This document shows, piece after piece, positions 53,645 through 61,432 of a stretch of 64,000 nt of DNA. This stretch comes from Corynebacterium rouxii (GTDB lineage Bacteria; Actinomycetota; Actinomycetes; Mycobacteriales; Mycobacteriaceae), in contig NZ_LR738855.1 of assembly GCF_902702935.1 (NCBI RefSeq), positions 1,674,001-1,738,000 on the forward strand. Reading direction: 5' to 3'. A model generated the notes under the pieces. The model was not told the origin of the DNA, ran no database searches, and saw only the letters and a program-made list of their open reading frames with translations. The stretch's first letter is position 1. Each line of letters opens with the position of its first letter. Made by a program: the position numbers and the translations under genes.

Positions 53645-53813
53645 GGGTAACCGTTTCCACTATCAACCAGCGCACCGCACTGTGTGCACCGTAAGACGGG
53701 TTTCGTCTTCCCCAACGGACCCAGTCGTGAAAAGGTATGCCCTTTTTTACCGCACCCTTGGAGCCGTTTCCAACCCTAAAGTCTCACTTCATCCCCTGTT
53801 TTCTCAAGTACAA

Positions 53814-54635
53814 CTAGAGGTTTAAGTGATCGAGATGCTCCCATACTCCAGCGTTTGTTTCAGCCCACAGCGGCTTTGCCCAATCCCCAAAAGGACGATT
53901 GGTTAGTGCAACCATTGCACGCTCAGACTCCCGATCTACCCACAGATACGTTCCGGCCTGTCCAAAGTGACCAACAGTCGTACTAGGCATGCTCGTTGCA
54001 GTCCAGTGTGGGTTTTTCTCCCCTTTGATCTCGAATCCCAGCCCCCAAGGACACGGCTTATACATGCCATAGCCTGGCACGATCCCATGAAGCTCTGGGA
54101 ACTGGACAGTACATGCCTGCACAAGGGTTTCTTCTGCAATCAACGTCGGCTGCAGAATCTCGCCAGCAAAGAGTACAAGGTCGTTGACTGTGGAATAGCT
54201 CTCGTGCCCAGCAGAACCCCACAGTTGAGTGTTTGTCATCCCTAGCGGCTGACACACCGCCTCATCGAGATACTGCGCAAACGGCATATCTGCTTCGTGG
54301 GCGATAGCGTCGGCTAGAAGCTCAAAACCGTAGGAAGAATAGATCCGACGCTGCTCCGGCGTTTTACACACATCGGTGCTTCGAAAACCCACACCCGACG
54401 CATGAGCAAGTAAATGCCGCACTGTAGCGCCTTCAGGTCCGCACGGGGTATCTAGATCAAACACACCTTCTTCAACGGCGATGAGCACCGCATAGGTAGA
54501 CAGCAGTTTGGTCACGCTTGCGAGTTCATAGCGCACATTTCCCTCGCCGGCGGTAGTTACCGCATCAGATGCAACTACGGCTGCAGAACACCGTTCTACA
54601 GGCCACGACTCAACCAAACGCTCAAGGTAGTTCAT
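53814..54635 (-). CDS. Serine hydrolase (beta-lactamase-like family)
   Basis: 273 residues. The S-x-x-K motif is visible (VTKLL: Ser40, Lys43 in LASVTKLLST), followed by YSSYGFELL (Tyr) and HFGQAGTYLWV near the end (H/K-x-G-like). Class C-type beta-lactamase/esterase family; no signal peptide, so probably cytoplasmic esterase-like or a penicillin-binding-related protein of unknown target. Last base pairs overlap the UPF0126 gene by four bases. Confidence 0.8.
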   Translation of the reverse strand: MNYLERLVESWPVERCSAAVVASDAVTTAGEGNVRYELASVTKLLSTYAVLIAVEEGVFDLDTPCGPEGATVRHLLAHASGVGFRSTDVCKTPEQRRIYSSYGFELLADAIAHEADMPFAQYLDEAVCQPLGMTNTQLWGSAGHESYSTVNDLVLFAGEILQPTLIAEETLVQACTVQFPELHGIVPGYGMYKPCPWGLGFEIKGEKNPHWTATSMPSTTVGHFGQAGTYLWVDRESERAMVALTNRPFGDWAKPLWAETNAGVWEHLDHLNL

Positions 54636-55402
54636 TCTCCCGATTGTACGGGGAATTCACCGGTTATCGGCTGGCGAGCCTTTCGCCCACGTCTAAAACC
54701 ACGTCGTTCCGACCTACGCGCCAATGCTGCCACCTGAGCCGCAGTCATATTGACAGGCGCCCACTCGGTACTGCGGAATAGGATCCAGCCACGCCAATAG
54801 GCAATGATGGCGAGCCCACTACCTAGAATCGGCGAAATAATCATCCCCAGCGCGTTGTGTTCGAGTGTATAAAACCCCACCATTGTTACGCTCGAAACCA
54901 GCGCGGGCACGGCATACAAGGGGCCGCCACCAAAAATTCCAGGCACTTGTCCGGTGCAGATATCGCGAATCATTCCGCCACCTACGGCTGTAAGCACACC
55001 CATGAATACCGCGCTTGTCAGGGGCATACCAAAGCTCAGTGCTTTCACACACCCAGTCACGGCCCACACGCCCAAAATGATGGCATCGCCCGTAGTTTTA
55101 AAGATTTCCCATGCTCGGCCTTGGAAGTGAATCACCAAGGCGAGTACTGCGCCAGCGATAGCAAGTGCCAAATAGCGAGAATCAGCGATTGCTGCAGCAG
55201 TACCGCGTTGCATGAGGACGTCGCGAAGCATACCGCCTCCAAGGGCGGAAAACAGCGCAAGAAAAACAAAGCCGACCGCATCATAGTTTCGTTGTCGCGC
55301 AATGGTCCCACCAATCACGCCGTTGAGTACGACGCCAATGAGATCAAAGATCTGATACATCGTCAGGATATGAGGATCTACTGAATGCACGCGGGTAATC
55401 AT
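54632..55402 (-). CDS. UPF0126/TRIC-family membrane protein
   Basis: ~256 residues, six to seven membrane helices in two repeats of the UPF0126 unit: FDLIGVVLNGVIGGTIARQR, LFSALGGGMLRDVLMQRG and AVGGGMIRDICTGQVPGIF. The GGGM-R-D motif is repeated twice, typical of the family. Members are proposed cation channels (TRIC-like). The start is uncertain: ATG 55402 avoids the tRNA-Asn terminator that lies in the longer frame; ATG 55360 is also possible. Basic C-terminal tail. Confidence 0.75.
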   Translation of the reverse strand: MITRVHSVDPHILTMYQIFDLIGVVLNGVIGGTIARQRNYDAVGFVFLALFSALGGGMLRDVLMQRGTAAAIADSRYLALAIAGAVLALVIHFQGRAWEIFKTTGDAIILGVWAVTGCVKALSFGMPLTSAVFMGVLTAVGGGMIRDICTGQVPGIFGGGPLYAVPALVSSVTMVGFYTLEHNALGMIISPILGSGLAIIAYWRGWILFRSTEWAPVNMTAAQVAALARRSERRGFRRGRKARQPITGEFPVQSGE

Positions 55403-55433
55403 AACGGAGCCCACTGCGATAAACCCAACATAA

Positions 55434-55466
55434 ACAAAAATTCCCCAGTGCCTAAACACTGGGGAT
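55434..55466 (-). terminator. Terminator after tRNA-Asn
   Basis: Minus-strand hairpin CCCCAGTG-TTTAGG-CACTGGGG followed by AATTTTTG, a few bases downstream of the tRNA. It lies at the upstream end of the UPF0126 open frame, which argues for the shorter start of that gene. Confidence 0.85.
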
Positions 55467-55471
55467 CGCTG

Positions 55472-55544
55472 CTCCCCCAACTGGACTCGAACCAGTAACC
55501 CTTCGATTAACAGTCGAATGCTCTGCCAATTGAGCTATGGGGGA
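55472..55544 (-). tRNA. tRNA-Asn (anticodon GTT)
   Basis: The minus strand folds to a 73-nt cloverleaf: acceptor TCCCCCA/TGGGGGA, anticodon arm TCGA-CTGTTAA-TCGA (GTT reads AAC/AAT), T-arm ACTGGTTCGAGTCCAGT. Discriminator G, no CCA encoded. Confidence 0.95.
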
Positions 55545-55721
55545 TCAGTTGCTCTTAGAACTTCCTTTGCGGTGTTCCCTGCAACGAGATAGAACTATAT
55601 CCACTTAAGCACACATATGACAAATCGTGAGGTCAAAAGCCATTTTTAAACAGTCCGTTTACCGGTTAACGCTTGAGGCCACTTTCTGTCTATAATAACT
55701 AACGTCTTCACATGAAGGCGT

Positions 55722-55795
55722 GGGGCTATAGCTCAGTCGGTTAGAGCCACGGACTCATAATCCGTTGGTCCCGGGTTCGAGCCCCGGTGGCCCCA
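55722..55795 (+). tRNA. tRNA with CAT anticodon (elongator Met, or Ile2)
   Basis: Cloverleaf on the plus strand, 74 nt: acceptor GGGGCTA/TGGCCCC, anticodon arm ACGGA-CTCATAA-TCCGT (anticodon CAT), T-arm CCCGGGTTCGAGCCCCGG-like. CAT anticodon serves elongator Met or, if the C is modified, Ile. A TATAAT-like box (55690-55697) lies upstream. Sequence alone does not separate the two; Met is the commoner annotation. Confidence 0.9.
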
Positions 55796-55802
55796 CAGGA
55801 AC

Positions 55803-55839
55803 AGCCGGTGTTCTTTTCAACAAAGAGCACCGGCTTTTT
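55803..55839 (+). terminator. Terminator after the CAT tRNA
   Basis: AGCCGGTG / CACCGGCT stem with TTCTTT/AAAGAG extension and a TTTTTC tail. Confidence 0.85.
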
Positions 55840-55927
55840 CGTACCCGCACTCCAAGATGCGGGAATCTCGCTATTGTGGGAAGTTGATCTGAGTGTGACT
55901 ACCTATATCAACATGTGAGGGATAACT

Positions 55928-56170
55928 ATGATTCAGTTCGTCGTCGGAGCAGCTGCCGGATATGTCTTTGGAACGAAGGCGGGCCGTCGTCGCTACGAGC
56001 AAATCAAGAAGGGCTATCAGGCAGCAGTCTCTTCTCCAGTAACGCACAAGGCTGTTTCGGCTACCCGCAAGGCGATTGCAAATAAGCTTGATCCACAGCC
56101 ACGCATGAAAGAGGTCAAAAACCTCAGGCGTAACGACGACTCCGTGATTCTGGAACCTGACCACGATTAG
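55928..56170 (+). CDS. Small YtxH-like membrane protein (80 aa)
   Basis: MIQFVVGAAAGYVFGTKAGR then RRYEQIKKGYQAAVSSPVTH; one hydrophobic N-terminal helix with the G-x-x-x-G-Y-x-x-G-x-KAGR-x-RY pattern seen in small actinobacterial YtxH-like proteins. Remainder basic helix, acidic end. Function unknown; probably membrane-associated. ATG with AGGGATAAC upstream. Confidence 0.75.
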   Translation: MIQFVVGAAAGYVFGTKAGRRRYEQIKKGYQAAVSSPVTHKAVSATRKAIANKLDPQPRMKEVKNLRRNDDSVILEPDHD

Positions 56171-56262
56171 GAGACTGCGGGGGTGGTAGTAAGTGCCCCC
56201 TTACCGTATGCTCGATACCAACGTAGATACGTCTTTTACTCTCTGAAAGGTTGGAAGTCTTT

Positions 56263-56820
56263 ATGGCTCACCGCATTCGTCGTTCCCTCACTACCGCAGC
56301 TGCTGTTTTGGCTCTCGGGGCTGCAATTTCTGCCTGTTCTCCCCCACACCAAGTTGATTCGGACACCAAGGTAGATACCGCTACCAGCGCTAAGGTTGCT
56401 CAGCCTTCTGCGGCTTCTGAATCTGCTATGGCGGCTCCTAGCGACGACAAGAATGCTGAGATTAAGGCTTCCGCTACCGAGAACCTCACCAATGGTCAAA
56501 ACATCACTGTAGAGCTTTCTGGCCTTAACCCAGAGGTTGGTTACTATGCCGCTATCTGCAACGCCACTACACCTACTGGCGCCCCAGCACCACTATGCAC
56601 CGGACAACGCGCTGATACTTCCGCACAGGCGTGGATCAAGGCCGACGGCACTGGTACCACCACGCTTAACTCCGATGGCACCGCTACAGTAAACCTCACC
56701 GCTGCAGCCACCGGTCAGGGCGTAGACTGCAAGACCGACAAGTGCGTAATCAAGGTCTTTGGCGATCACACTGAGGGCTTCCGCAATGTGACCGAGGTTC
56801 CTGTCACTTTCGCTTCTTAA
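56263..56820 (+). CDS. Neocarzinostatin-like lipoprotein
   Basis: 185 residues. Signal peptide with lipobox LGAAISAC (Cys25), a linker of Ser/Ala/Asp, then a neocarzinostatin-type domain (~65-185): ATENLTNGQNITVELSGLNP, YYAAICNATTPTGAPAPLC and VDCKTDKCVIKVFGDHTEGF. The two Cys pairs occupy the positions of the two disulfides in enediyne-binding neocarzinostatin-family proteins. Membrane-anchored outside the cell, where it may bind a hydrophobic or aromatic compound; the ligand is unknown. No enediyne biosynthesis genes here. Start chosen at the lipoprotein methionine. Confidence 0.75.
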   Translation: MAHRIRRSLTTAAAVLALGAAISACSPPHQVDSDTKVDTATSAKVAQPSAASESAMAAPSDDKNAEIKASATENLTNGQNITVELSGLNPEVGYYAAICNATTPTGAPAPLCTGQRADTSAQAWIKADGTGTTTLNSDGTATVNLTAAATGQGVDCKTDKCVIKVFGDHTEGFRNVTEVPVTFAS

Positions 56821-56828
56821 AAACACAG

Positions 56829-56867
56829 AAAAAGTGCCGCAATGGTGTTGTCCTTTGCGGCACTTTT
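56829..56867. terminator. Bidirectional terminator between the lipoprotein gene and dnaG
   Basis: AAAAGTGCCGCAA / TTGCGGCACTTTT with a 12-base loop; ends both converging genes. Confidence 0.9.
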
Positions 56868-58766
56868 CTATTTAAAAATCTTTTCTAAAAGTTCACGGCG
56901 GTTCTGTTCCAGAGCCACGAGATCCGCAAACAAAGAGTTATACGCTTGCATGTCTTCTGAGGGTCGCATGCGCTGCATTGCACCTTTGAGCTGGGCAATT
57001 TGGTTGCCAATACGTTGTTCCATCAATCGCGCCAGCGTGGTATCTGTGTGAGCTTCGAGCCCCCACTCGTCCAAAATGATGTCTTCGACGGCCAGCTCAG
57101 ATACCAACGATTTGCCCACCATGTCGTGAACATTGTCACGGACAGCGTCAAGCCACGTTGATCCACGAATCGCATCGCTACATCCACCAGCGGCCACGAT
57201 TGCTTTCCTGACTGCCGCATAAGACTCGTGGGTAAACACATCATCGGGAAGGCTATCAAAATACTCCCCTGCGTGTTCAGGGTATTGTAGCGCGATTTTG
57301 AGAGCCTCTCGCTGCGGCCATAGCCGTGGCTCTTTTCTGTCCGGCATGACCAGCATGGACTGAGTCATCGCTGGCTGATTGTCAGAGTCAATCCGAGTTG
57401 CCCTGCGCTGACGAGGCTGGGTTTTAGGTCGGCGTTCCTCAGCTCGGACTTGTTGCAAAACCTCGTTAGGATCAGGCCACCCTACCCAACCAGCCAAGAG
57501 CCGAGCGTATTCAGTTTTCAAGGCACGATCGCGTATCGACGCCACAATGGGCACGGCGCGCCGCAACGCTTGGAGTCGCCCTTCCACTGAGTCCAAAGGG
57601 TATTCCGCAATCAAAGTTCGAATGATGAACTCGAACATGGGAACACGTTGTGCCACCAAGTCACGCACTGCTGCATCGCCTTTTGCTAGGCGCAGATCAC
57701 ATGGGTCCATGCCGTCGGGGGCAACGGCCACATAGGACTGTCCACTGAATTTCTGATCGCCCTCGAAGGCACGCATGGCAGCTTTTTGCCCAGCCTCATC
57801 ACCATCGAAGGTGTAGATGAGGGAGCCGGCAAAGTAGGCGTCGTCAAGCATGTATCGACGCAAAATTTGTAGGTGTTCTTCGCCGAAAGCCGTGCCACAG
57901 GCTGCCACAGCAGTGGTCATTCCCGCTGCATGCATGGCCATTACATCCGTGTAGCCTTCCACCACTACAGCTTGGTGTTGGCTAGCGATAGATTTTTTCG
58001 CCAGATCTAGCCCAAAGAGCACTTTTGATTTTTTGTACAACAACGTCTCGGGTGTGTTCATGTATTTACCGAGTTTGTCGTCGTCAAAGAGCTTGCGCGC
58101 ACCGAAACCAATCACATCGCCGGAGACCGACTTAATTGGCCAGAGCAACCGACGGTGAAATCTATCAATGGGACCGCGTCGTCCCATTGTCGAAAGGCCC
58201 GCTGCTTCTAGTTCTTTGAATTCAAAGCCTTTGCGCAGCATGAACTTGGTCATGGTGTCCCAGCCCTCAGGCGCGTAACCGCACTCAAAACCATAGATAT
58301 GCTGCTGAGAAAATCCTCGATCGAGGAGGAATTGGCGGGCAACTGCCGCCTCTGGGGTTTCTAATTGTTGGCGATAGAACTGGTGGGCCACACGGTTCGC
58401 TTCAATGAGGCGTTTGCGTGTGCCAGGTTCTTCGCGCCGAGCCCCGGTGGTTCCACCCTGATAGTTAATCTGATAGCCGATTTTTTCGGCGCAAACTTCT
58501 ACAGCCTCAGGGAAAGTCAGCTGTTCCATTTCCATAAGGAAGGAGAAAACGTCGCCACCTTTTCCGGTAGAAAAGCAGTGGAAGTATCCATGGTTGGGCC
58601 GCACATGAAAGGACGGCGTTTTCTCTTCTTTGAACGGACTTAAGCCTTTCAGCGAATCCGCTCCGGCAGGCTTGAGTTGAACGTACTCCCCTACGATTTC
58701 CTCGATGGGGGTACGCTCACGAATCGCCTGAATGTCACTGTCCGGTATTCGACCCTTGCCTGCCAT
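56868..58766 (-). CDS. dnaG: DNA primase
   Basis: Makes RNA primers at the replication fork, binds DnaB. 632 residues. Zinc-domain region (~35-75) GLSPFKEEKTPSF ... YFHCFSTGKGGDVF; RNA polymerase (TOPRIM) core with GYTDVMAMHAAG, FDGDEAGQKAA and the basic GRRGPIDRFHRRL; C-terminal helicase-interaction domain. The CHC2 zinc ligands are C-x2-H-x16-18-C-x2-C in other bacteria; here Cys-to-Ser (43), His-to-Lys (46) and Cys-to-Thr (67), with only Cys64 kept. Downstream of glmS on the same strand. Confidence 0.95.
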   Translation of the reverse strand: MAGKGRIPDSDIQAIRERTPIEEIVGEYVQLKPAGADSLKGLSPFKEEKTPSFHVRPNHGYFHCFSTGKGGDVFSFLMEMEQLTFPEAVEVCAEKIGYQINYQGGTTGARREEPGTRKRLIEANRVAHQFYRQQLETPEAAVARQFLLDRGFSQQHIYGFECGYAPEGWDTMTKFMLRKGFEFKELEAAGLSTMGRRGPIDRFHRRLLWPIKSVSGDVIGFGARKLFDDDKLGKYMNTPETLLYKKSKVLFGLDLAKKSIASQHQAVVVEGYTDVMAMHAAGMTTAVAACGTAFGEEHLQILRRYMLDDAYFAGSLIYTFDGDEAGQKAAMRAFEGDQKFSGQSYVAVAPDGMDPCDLRLAKGDAAVRDLVAQRVPMFEFIIRTLIAEYPLDSVEGRLQALRRAVPIVASIRDRALKTEYARLLAGWVGWPDPNEVLQQVRAEERRPKTQPRQRRATRIDSDNQPAMTQSMLVMPDRKEPRLWPQREALKIALQYPEHAGEYFDSLPDDVFTHESYAAVRKAIVAAGGCSDAIRGSTWLDAVRDNVHDMVGKSLVSELAVEDIILDEWGLEAHTDTTLARLMEQRIGNQIAQLKGAMQRMRPSEDMQAYNSLFADLVALEQNRRELLEKIFK

Positions 58767-58776
58767 AGTGAGTGTT

Positions 58777-60654
58777 CTACTCCACCGTCACAGACTTGGC
58801 CAAGTTGCGCGGTTGATCCACATCAAATCCCTTGGCTGCGGCGACACCACAGGCGAAAATCTGCAGTGGAACGGTAGCCAACAGTGGCTGCATCAGTGTA
58901 GGTGCTTGCGGAATGCGAATGATGTGGTTGGCATATGCCTCCACAGCATCATCGCCTTCTTCTGCGATAACGATCGTGATGGCACCACGTGCACGAACTT
59001 CTTGAATGTTGGACACGACCTTCGCATGCAAAGAATCGCGGCCACGCGGCGACGGAACAATCACAAAGACGGGCTGGCCTTCCTCGATCAGGGCGATAGG
59101 ACCGTGCTTGAGCTCACCAGCGGCAAAACCTTCGGCGTGCAGATACGCCAGTTCTTTGAGCTTCAGTGCGCCTTCCAAAGCCACAGGGAAACCAACATGG
59201 CGGCCCAAGAACAACACGGAGGTTGAATCTTTCATATCTTGCGCCAAGGTCTTGACTTGATCCTCTACCCCGTCGAGAACTGCCGACACCTTGTCAGGAA
59301 TATTGCGCAGCTCGCTAAGGACGGCATTGACCTCGTCCGCAAACATGTTGCCGCGCAGCTGAGCTAGGTACAGGCCCAAAAGGTAGGTTGCGGTGATCTG
59401 CGCCAGGAATGCCTTGGTGGATGCCACTGCGATTTCTGGTCCGGCATGGGTATAAAGGCATGCGTCAGATTCACGTGGAATAGAAGATCCGTTGGTATTA
59501 CAAATAGCAATCACCTTCGCACCTTGTTCGCGCGCGTGACGAACAGCCATGAGCGTATCCATGGTTTCACCCGACTGCGACAAGGCCACCACGAGGGTTT
59601 TCTCATTCACGATGGGGTCGCGGTAGCGGAACTCATGTGCAAGCTCCACCTCGGTGGGGATACGGCACCAGTGCTCGATGGCGTAACGGGCGACATGGCC
59701 TGCATACGCTGCGGTGCCACAAGCGATCACAATGATTTTGTCGATACTGCGCAGGGTGGACTCGTCGATACGCAACTCATCTAGGGTGAGCTTTCCGGAC
59801 TCGTCGAAACGCCCCATGAGGGTATCTCGAACTGCAGCAGGCTGCTCATGGATTTCTTTTTCCATGAAGAATTCAAAGCCACCTTTTTCAGCAGCTTGTG
59901 CATCCCATTCCACAACAAATGGCTTGCCTTCGGCGTGATTGCCATAGAAGTCGGTGATGTCGTATCCGTCAGCAGTGATGGTCACGATCTGGTCGTTGTC
60001 CATTTCCACAGCGTTTTTGGTGTAGTCGATGAACCCAGAAACGTCTGAACCGAGGAAGTTTTCCCCCTCACCTATACCGATCACTAGTGGCGAGTTACGA
60101 CGTGCCGCAACAATACGATCAGGGGTTTCTGCATGAATGACTAGAAGCGTAAAAGCTCCCTCAAGGCGCTGGCAGGTTAGCTGCATGGCACGAGTGAGAT
60201 CTTTATTGGCCTCGTTATTAAAAATGTGCCCAAGAAGGGTTGCGGCTACTTCCGTATCCGTTTCTGAGACGAAGTTGTATCCAAAGCCCAAAAGCTCGGA
60301 TTTTAGTTCAGCAAAGTTCTCAATAATGCCATTGTGTACAACGGCAAGCTTGCCGCCATCCACAACATGTGGGTGTGCATTGGCATCGGTGGGGCCACCG
60401 TGGGTTGCCCACCGAGTGTGCCCAATACCCAGGCACGATTGTGACATGGGGCTTGCTTCCAGCTCTTGTTCTAGGGCTTGCACCTTGCCAGCTTTTTTAC
60501 GGAAGCTCACTGCACCGTCTGCAACTACGGCAACGCCTGCGGAATCGTATCCTCGATATTCCAAGCGCCGCAGCCCTTCGAGAACCACATCGAGAGCAAA
60601 ATAATCACGGTCAGGTACCGATGTCCTGCCTACAAATCCAACGATTCCACACAT
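58777..60654 (-). CDS. glmS: Glucosamine-6-phosphate synthase (isomerizing)
   Basis: Fructose-6-phosphate plus glutamine to glucosamine-6-phosphate, first step of amino-sugar and peptidoglycan synthesis. 625 residues. N-terminal glutaminase domain starts MCGIVGFVG (nucleophile Cys2 after Met removal) with RLEYRGYDSAGVAV; two SIS sugar domains with VALSQSGETMDT and STKAFLAQ; C-terminus ends PRNLAKSVTVE as usual. Start at 60654, three codons inside the open frame. No glmS riboswitch is visible upstream. Confidence 0.96.
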   Translation of the reverse strand: MCGIVGFVGRTSVPDRDYFALDVVLEGLRRLEYRGYDSAGVAVVADGAVSFRKKAGKVQALEQELEASPMSQSCLGIGHTRWATHGGPTDANAHPHVVDGGKLAVVHNGIIENFAELKSELLGFGYNFVSETDTEVAATLLGHIFNNEANKDLTRAMQLTCQRLEGAFTLLVIHAETPDRIVAARRNSPLVIGIGEGENFLGSDVSGFIDYTKNAVEMDNDQIVTITADGYDITDFYGNHAEGKPFVVEWDAQAAEKGGFEFFMEKEIHEQPAAVRDTLMGRFDESGKLTLDELRIDESTLRSIDKIIVIACGTAAYAGHVARYAIEHWCRIPTEVELAHEFRYRDPIVNEKTLVVALSQSGETMDTLMAVRHAREQGAKVIAICNTNGSSIPRESDACLYTHAGPEIAVASTKAFLAQITATYLLGLYLAQLRGNMFADEVNAVLSELRNIPDKVSAVLDGVEDQVKTLAQDMKDSTSVLFLGRHVGFPVALEGALKLKELAYLHAEGFAAGELKHGPIALIEEGQPVFVIVPSPRGRDSLHAKVVSNIQEVRARGAITIVIAEEGDDAVEAYANHIIRIPQAPTLMQPLLATVPLQIFACGVAAAKGFDVDQPRNLAKSVTVE

Positions 60655-60735
60655 ACATCGCACTATATTGTATTCTTTGTGCTAGTGCAGTTTCTGCAGG
60701 TAGTAGGTCAGCATCTCATTCATTGATGTGCGACA

Positions 60736-61203
60736 ATGGTACTCATGTCTGGTGCGAAATCTACGCCTTCTCATAAAAAACCACAGTCGCTGTTTGCTGC
60801 CGTTGCCGGTCTTGCCATAGCTGTTGCCGCTGGTTACTTCGGCCTACAGCCTTCTGAGGATTCACCTCAGCAGGCGCCAGCCACCTCAGCTGTCCGGCAT
60901 AACGAGGGCGAATGTCCTGTGGAGTCCTTGCCACCGCAGGTAAAAGATACGATCGCCGATATTACTGCGGGTGGCCCCTTTGATTACCCAGACAATGATG
61001 GGGTGCGCTTTGGCAATTATGAGGGGCATTTACCGCAAAAGGATCGTAATTTTTATCGTGAGTACACGGTAGAAACTCCAGGTCTGCATCATCGCGGTGA
61101 GCGTCGCATTATTACTGGTGGTGGTTCCAAGACAAGCCCACAGCAGTGGTATTACACCGATGACCATTACGAGAGTTTCTGCGAGATCCCCAATGCCCAC
61201 TAG
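60736..61203 (+). CDS. Secreted guanyl-specific ribonuclease (barnase/RNase Sa type)
   Basis: 155 residues. N-terminal signal-like segment (~19-35), then a mature domain (~60-150) with ITAGGPFDYPDNDGVRFGNY, LPQKDRNFYREYTVETPG, HHRGERRIITGGGSKTSPQQ and YYTDDHYESF. Catalytic residues of the family can be placed: Glu109 (REYTV), Arg120 and Arg123/124 (HHRGERR) and His144 (DDHYESF). It cleaves RNA 3' to G. Exported toxic or scavenging RNase; its inhibitor is the next gene, overlapping by 11 bp. ATG 60736 or 60745 both possible. Confidence 0.88.
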   Translation: MVLMSGAKSTPSHKKPQSLFAAVAGLAIAVAAGYFGLQPSEDSPQQAPATSAVRHNEGECPVESLPPQVKDTIADITAGGPFDYPDNDGVRFGNYEGHLPQKDRNFYREYTVETPGLHHRGERRIITGGGSKTSPQQWYYTDDHYESFCEIPNAH

Positions 61204-61432
61204 TATTTCTGTTTCTCGTATCCGCAGCCTCGACGAGTTTTATGCGAGTGTGATGGCTCAGCTAGAGCCTTCTCGCAGTGCACCGCGCAATCTTGATGGG
61301 TTGGCGGATGTCTTGCGTGAATTCCATGTGACTCGTATCAATTGCAGATCTTGGCAACTTTCGGTGGCTGACTCGGAGCGCGTGATGCGTGTGCTTGTCA
61401 ACGAACGCGTTGCCCTCGTCATCACCCCATAA
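61193..61432 (+). CDS. Barstar-family RNase inhibitor
   Basis: 79 residues: RIRSLDEFYASVMAQLEP, NLDGLADVLREF and RINCRSWQLSVADSER. The N-LDGL-DxLR pattern is the barstar core that binds the RNase active site. The start codon lies in the end of the RNase gene (11-bp overlap), so immunity is made with the RNase. Cytoplasmic; protects the producer until secretion. Stop overlaps dgt by 11 bp (convergent). Confidence 0.85.
   Translation: MPTSISVSRIRSLDEFYASVMAQLEPSRSAPRNLDGLADVLREFHVTRINCRSWQLSVADSERVMRVLVNERVALVITP

Noticed and set aside
55403-55480. 26-codon N-terminal extension of the UPF0126 protein
   Set aside because: It is encoded by the hairpin terminator and 3' flank of tRNA-Asn; a real start inside the terminator is unlikely.
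60655-60735. glmS ribozyme/riboswitch
   Set aside because: Only ~80 bp lie upstream of glmS, and none of the conserved glmS ribozyme core is visible.
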